64,000 nucleotides of DNA, taken from Pterois miles (lineage: Eukaryota; Chordata; Actinopteri; Perciformes; Scorpaenidae). The stretch is from NCBI GenBank assembly GCA_947000775.1, contig CAMQGK010000415.1, positions 62,001 to 126,000 of the forward strand. Reading direction: 5' to 3'. How positions within the stretch are numbered: position 1 is the stretch's first letter; the number at the start of each line of letters is the position of its first letter. The position numbers were made by a program, and so were the translations under genes. The notes below the pieces were generated by a model, which saw nothing but the letters and a program-made list of their open reading frames with translations, was not told where the DNA came from and searched no databases. Shown one piece after another: positions 58,853 through 64,000 of this stretch.

Positions 58853-59772
58853 AGAGATTAGTCGGGCTGCTGGCAAAGTGGTCACAGGCGTCATCGAAGA
58901 TGAAAATGTTGGAAACAACGCACAGTAAGTTAATTACTCTTATACTCCTATCTTCATTAAGTACTACATTTAGTGTTTTGGAAGGTTATTTAACACAAAG
59001 GTCTTCTGTCTTTATTTGTGTAGGGATCTGACATTTGTGTACCCATTTGGTGCCACACTGAGTGTGACGAAGCCTGCTGTGGCTGTTCTTTCTACTGGCT
59101 CCGTCTGCTTCCCCCTCAACAGGCCTGTCCTGGCCCTCCATCAAGGAAAGGTCAGAAGCAAGATCTAGTTTTCACACTCATTTCCAGACCATATAACACT
59201 TGTGTATACTTGAGATGATGTTGAAAGATGTCTTATGTCTCATGAAGGGAGTGGGCAAACTGGCAGTGTTTGGTTCCTGCCACATGTTCAGTGACCAGTA
59301 CATAGACAAAGAGGAGAACAGTAAAATCTTGGTGAGTCCAGTTGACATTTAAAGATGTTTTTTTTCAACAACTACCACATCAGAAGTATAGAAGAGTCTT
59401 CTGCTCTCTTGTGGGATTTGTTACACAGCACAACAGCCTGTCATGCTTTTTTATTCCAGGATGTTGTACTCCAGTGGTTCATGACCGATAACATTCAGCT
59501 GAATCAGATTGATGCGGAAAACCCACAGGTGAGGAGGTATACTTGACAGGAGAATGGCGTCACTCATATTGTCTTGCAAGTTAGCTAAAGATCCCATCTT
59601 GTCCATTTGTCCCCTAGATCACAGATTACACCATGTTGCCAGACACAGGGTGCCTGTCTGAACAGCTCAGAGTGTGCTTACAAGAGGATGATGAAAACCC
59701 CAGGGACTTCACCTCGCTCTTTGATATGTCTTTGTTCAATTTGTCAATGGACACTTTACCCCAAGTCATCAG
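58853..59772 (+). pseudogene. ift52: IFT52 fragment, exons 5-9 (second)
   Basis: Exons are at 58853-58924, 59024-59150, 59248-59331, 59460-59528 and 59618-59772. As in the first fragment, exon 5 has REISRAAG, but here the exon 5 donor is intact and intron 6 is full length. Exon 7 has Ala to Val (GVGK). No start, no terminal exons; the sequence leaves IFT52 at about 59850 for the unit tail. It is a less damaged sibling of 42620-43510. Confidence 0.85.
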
Positions 59773-59849
59773 GTGAGAATTCAGATACACGTTGCATCAC
59801 CGCCATTTTTTCAGCCCACTGCATTGGTGGATGTGAGCTTCCCTCCATC

Positions 59850-60828
59850 CTCCTCCATTAAAATACCTAATTAGATGCATTTTACATAAAATAAGATTTA
59901 CTAAACTCTAAATTGGTTAATTCATTACATAATAGTTATTTGGTTAAAATCTGTGCATTCAGTTCATTAAAACTGTGGTAAAATCATTTCACTGTCATTT
60001 AATAGGAACAGTGATAAATATGCAGTCAATAAAGTGCATTGACACCTCGCCCTTACATGGCTCCTCCACTTTAAGCTTCTCTGAGGTGGTACAAACACAG
60101 CACACAGAGCGGAGATGGAGGAAAAGTCTGAGCCACTTACTTAAATAAATACTTTATTTGGATCCTGAAAAATAATACCTGCTTGGTTGGTGATTCGTGA
60201 AGATGATACCCAGCGACCTGGGATGGTTTTGGTGAATTTCAGCCCGTTTTTGTTGAACTGTGCATGTAATGCTTACATATACAACTGCTAAATCCTGGCG
60301 GCTTAATGACGTGGTTGTGAGGAGAAAACCATAAACACAGACTGTGTTATGGATGATAATGTTCGGGTTATCAAGGGACTCAAACATGAATGCGCACTAT
60401 GTCAGTGGTGAAAGTTGAGCTTTGTTTTATTTCATGTAAAACACAGAGATTGTAAAGATCAGAGACACCGTCGCTCTGCCATTTTGCCTCCAGTTGAACA
60501 ACGTAGTTGTAACATTTTGAGTCCCAGTAGCAGTAAAAAGTTGTTGACTTGATTTATATCGACTGAATAATTTATTTTCTTCATGACCTGTTGTACAGAT
60601 CAGGTTTTTTGTTCCTGTTTGAAGTTTTGGGGCGTAAAGAGGAGATTCTTCTGCGATGTGAGTGAGACGACACGCGGGATCGAAGATGGCGAGCCACACC
60701 CACGAACCACATTTGTAGCTTCATCATGGCGGTGAGAGGATCTGCTGCGTATGGTCGGTCTGTTGATAACTCACTGCCGGAGCGGTAGGGGTGTTGGATT
60801 ATAACTTTTGAAATGAACTACACATCAG
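59850..60828 (+). repeat. Second copy of the long unit tail
   Basis: Matches 43590-44565, including the extra block of about 120 bp (about 60161-60280). Confidence 0.7.
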
Positions 60829-61205
60829 TGATGCACATGGGCAGCGAAGGCTGGCCCTTGTTGTCCAATCCAATAGAAGCTGAAATTGCTTTTCACAGAG
60901 GGAAATTTATCTACAAAATGCATATATGGAAATAAGATTGATTGATTATATTGACCAGAAGTATAAAACAATACACATCTCTTATAAATTAAAAAGAAAA
61001 TACCAGTAAGTCCCTACAAGTGTATGATTCAACTTTTTCCAATGGTCTAGTGTTAAAAACGTAAACAGAAATCACAGTAAATCACAATATCAAATCGCAA
61101 TATTTGTACAATCAGAATACTTTAAAATCACAATACATATTGAATTGGCACCCAAGTATCGTGATGGTATCGAATCAGGAGACAGGTATATCATCTCAGC
61201 CCTCA
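60829..61205 (+). other. Duplication junction and hAT remnant before ACOT8 copy 4
   Basis: Same Tc1-to-hAT join as at 28675 and 44636, near 60886. The Tc1 part has a short deletion (aatagaagctgaaattgc). Confidence 0.75.
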
Positions 61206-61374
61206 TAGCTAATGCAGTTGTCTTTTATAGAATGAATGATTCGACAGAAGACTAGAATAGTAGTCATAGTTAGAGTGACCCGATCATGTCATAATCAGTG
61301 ATGAGCTGGTCAGTCAGTTGCACAGTCAGTCTCAGTTACTGTTTCCACACAGCTGTCTTTTGGGTGTTTTTCAG

Positions 61375-64000
61375 GGGATCCTAAGATTCCAGTGCTGTAC
61401 CAGGTAGACCGCACAAGAGATGGTCGCAGTTTCACAGTACGCTCTGTGAAGGCCGTCCAGCATGGACAGCCTATACTTATCTGCCAAGCGTCTTTCCACA
61501 TGCTGCAGCCGAGTCCCCTGCAGCACCAGTTCACCATGCCAGTGGTCCCCCAACCTGAAGACCTCCTCACTGTTGAAGAGCTTATTCAGCTTTATCTCAG
61601 GTAAAGCTGCTAAGATTAGTCACCTCATTGATTAGCCAGTTGACAGAAAATGTAATAATTAAGCTATTTGATTAATCATTGTTGTCATTTTACAAGCAAA
61701 ATTTCCAAATATTTTCTGGTTAAAGCTTCTAAAATGTAAATACAACAAACAATTTGAATTCATCATCTTTGCAAAATTACAGCGGGCACCATTTTGTATT
61801 TTCTGACATATAATATTTTCCCTCTTACCTCTATGCCATACGATCAGATTTTTTTCTAGAGGTAAATGGAAAATCCCATTTTAGTGTCCGAGTTACTCCT
61901 GATAATCCACAGACTCCCATGAAGACCATTAATCTTCTGTGTTCTGTGGTGCTATCTTGTAGCTTTGACTCAAGTACAGTTTGTAGCATTAACTTGCTTT
62001 CATTTTCCTTTAGAGGAGCATTGTTAGATAGGGTGCTCATCACATATTTGTAGGCCAACCAAGACCTATTGAAAGAGACTGGGACAGGGTCTTGAGTTCT
62101 GGGGTATGATACATGTGCAGCGTAACTGGAGCTGCTGTTGTGCATTACGATTGGCTCAATTTCAGCAAGTGCTGACCAGATTTTATTGTGTATGTGTTGT
62201 ACCCCAAGCAGAATGATGCGATGATGCATGACATCTCCTCTTTTCTTCCTCAAGGCCAGCCAGGAAGTAAGCATTGCCCTGGTTCCCTTGACAAAAAGCC
62301 AATGGGATTTTTTATGGATTATTGTAGAAAATAAGATATTCTCCACAAATGAACACCGCTTTTATGATTTTTGAAGTGTGAATACAATCGGCAGAAGTAA
62401 ACACATTAGGCTGTAAACAAACTACACCTCCGTCACATGAGCAATGAGTATCCACAAGAAGGCTGTAAAGGAGGAAGAGTTAGCGTGATGATGTTTAGTC
62501 GTGTCATTTAGCTATATGTGAGCAACCGCCTTTTGTGGGGTATTTATTGATGAATTTTATATCGTAGAATAAAACGTTAAAACCTCTTTAGCTTGTGTTA
62601 ACCACAGACCTTATATCGGGGATCTAAATAAAAATCCATTCAAAAAACCCATTGACTTCCAGAAGAGGAAACTAGGCGTGCTAAAGTGCTAACTCATTTC
62701 AGGGTTTTAGGACTCATTCCTGTTCCACTTTATAGATGCTTCAGGTGTGGTCACCAGTTCACAGGTTCATTAGAATAAATGAATGATGTATCGGCTCCAG
62801 TTATAGAATAAGATATGTAACCTTATAGTTTGCAATCCCATTTGCCATGAATGACCATTAAGTACTTTGCAGATGGGGTCCTCAATCATTAATTTGTATT
62901 TCCTTCTATTATTTCACAGTAAACCAGACCTAGCGGAGAAATCAAAACAAGGCCTTAACAAACTGCTGGCTAATGAGGTCCCCATTGAGATAAAGCCAAT
63001 CAACCCACCAGACTTTTACAGACTTGCTGCAAGTGAGCCGAAGAAGCTATTCTGGGTGCGAGCACGAGGACATATTGGTAAAATGGATTAAATGCACATT
63101 TATATGCATACATTATACATATTAAAAGTTAAAGGGTACTCTCAGAAATTAATAGCATGATTCCTAAACATTACACTGTGTTGTCCCATTTTTGAGTGTA
63201 AATGAAACAGTAGACTGAGAGTCTTTGGCAATATGACTGCAGCAGCCATGATAGGACACAGCATATAACACAATGATATATACTCGAGATATAAACAAAT
63301 ATATACCATGTATACAACCCTTTCTCCTACAAAATTGTTGCCATACAACTAAAGTGCTTAACCAGAATACGATTTGAGGGAAATGTATTTTCTCCTGGAT
63401 TACAGTCACAGTTTAAATGTAAACAAACAAACAAACAAACGAAAATACAGCAAAACTACTAAGTTATGTTTACGCAACAAATCTACTGGGTTAGGCTTAA
63501 AAACTAAATCATGGTTTGGCTTTAAATGACTTAAAAACAGAAGTGTGAGAAATGATGATTCACACAGGACACAAGCATCAGTCTCCTTGGTCAAAGTCTG
63601 GTGTTTGTTGGACCCATCTACTTGACCACCAGTAGTGGACTTGGGCTTTTTGTACACTTTATTATTCAATAATGTCTTTATTCAACATATTTTCTTCACA
63701 GTTACTCAATATACTATGTCACCTGCTCTGAGCGTCACTCGTTCTACGTCACTCGCTGCAGCCGTCTGCAGATTTCCAAAGGTGTTTGTGATATGTTATG
63801 GATTTGTTTTTGCTTTTTTTGTGTATTTATGTAGGTGAAGGCAACATGAAGCTGCATTGCTGCATTGCTGCGTATGTATCAGACTTTGCATTCCTGGGCA
63901 CAGCGCTGCTGCCTTATCCCAACTACAGGGCCCAGTTCTCGGCCTCCCTGGACCACGCCATGTGGTTCCACAGCACTTTCCGCAGTGATGAGTGGATGTT
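61375..64000 (+). pseudogene. acot8: ACOT8 copy 4, exons 3-5 (runs off the window)
   Basis: Exon 3 is at 61375-61600 and exon 4 at 62920-63077. Exon 5 begins at 63835 and is cut by the window end. Exon 3 is full length and in frame, unlike copy 3, and keeps VDRTRD as in copy 1. Exon 5 has Val to Ile (CCIAAY). Exons 1-2 are absent upstream. In intron 4 it has the short copy-1 form (gatatgttatggatttg) rather than the longer form of copies 2 and 3. The array therefore continues to the right, and another IFT52 copy may follow. Confidence 0.85.

Overview
The window looks like nuclear DNA of a teleost fish, probably a percomorph. It has small GT-AG exons split by introns rich in interspersed repeats. 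These include an RTE-type LINE, Tc1/mariner, hAT and L1/Tx1 remnants, a tRNA-derived SINE-like repeat with an ATGG tail, and AT/GT microsatellites. Two vertebrate genes are clearly recognisable: ACOT8 (peroxisomal acyl-CoA thioesterase 8, ending in SKL) and IFT52 (intraflagellar transport 52). There are no bacterial, operon or CRISPR features. All identifications come from reading translated exons and splice sites by eye. Layout: (1) Positions 1-5.8 kb hold three exons of a minus-strand gene for a secreted or surface multi-SRCR protein (DMBT1-like). Two of them are a recent 932-bp tandem duplication carrying a Thr/Pro-rich repeat linker, and an intron contains a broken RTE LINE on the plus strand. 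(2) Positions 5.8-13.0 kb are gene-poor and repeat-rich. (3) Positions 13.1-18.5 kb hold a complete six-exon ACOT8 gene (344 codons). (4) Positions 20.3-26.4 kb hold a complete thirteen-exon IFT52 gene (533 codons) with a CRE and an RFX X-box-like site upstream. (5) From about 28.7 kb to the window end, the block from ACOT8 intron 2 through IFT52 and its 3' tail is repeated head to tail. ACOT8 exon 3 recurs at 15857, 29160, 45491 and 61375, giving spacings of 13.3, 16.3 and 15.9 kb. The window thus has three full-length-looking IFT52 copies, one complete ACOT8, three ACOT8 copies lacking exons 1-2 (one also frameshifted, one running off the end), and two extra IFT52 fragments (exons 5-9). The main discovery is this tandem ACOT8-IFT52 segmental duplication. 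Its founding junction joins a Tc1 remnant to a hAT remnant in ACOT8 intron 2, and the same join is seen at all three repeats. Copy 3 of IFT52 is a patchwork of copy-1-like and copy-2-like variants, which suggests gene conversion or unequal crossing-over. The IFT52 last exon reads in frame into a SINE-like repeat, giving a long C-terminal extension. A poly-G-rich stretch at 45.24-45.49 kb looks like poor-quality sequence, and the array as a whole needs read-level confirmation. ACOT8 acts in peroxisomal acyl-CoA hydrolysis and IFT52 in cilium assembly, so they are neighbours with no known joint pathway.
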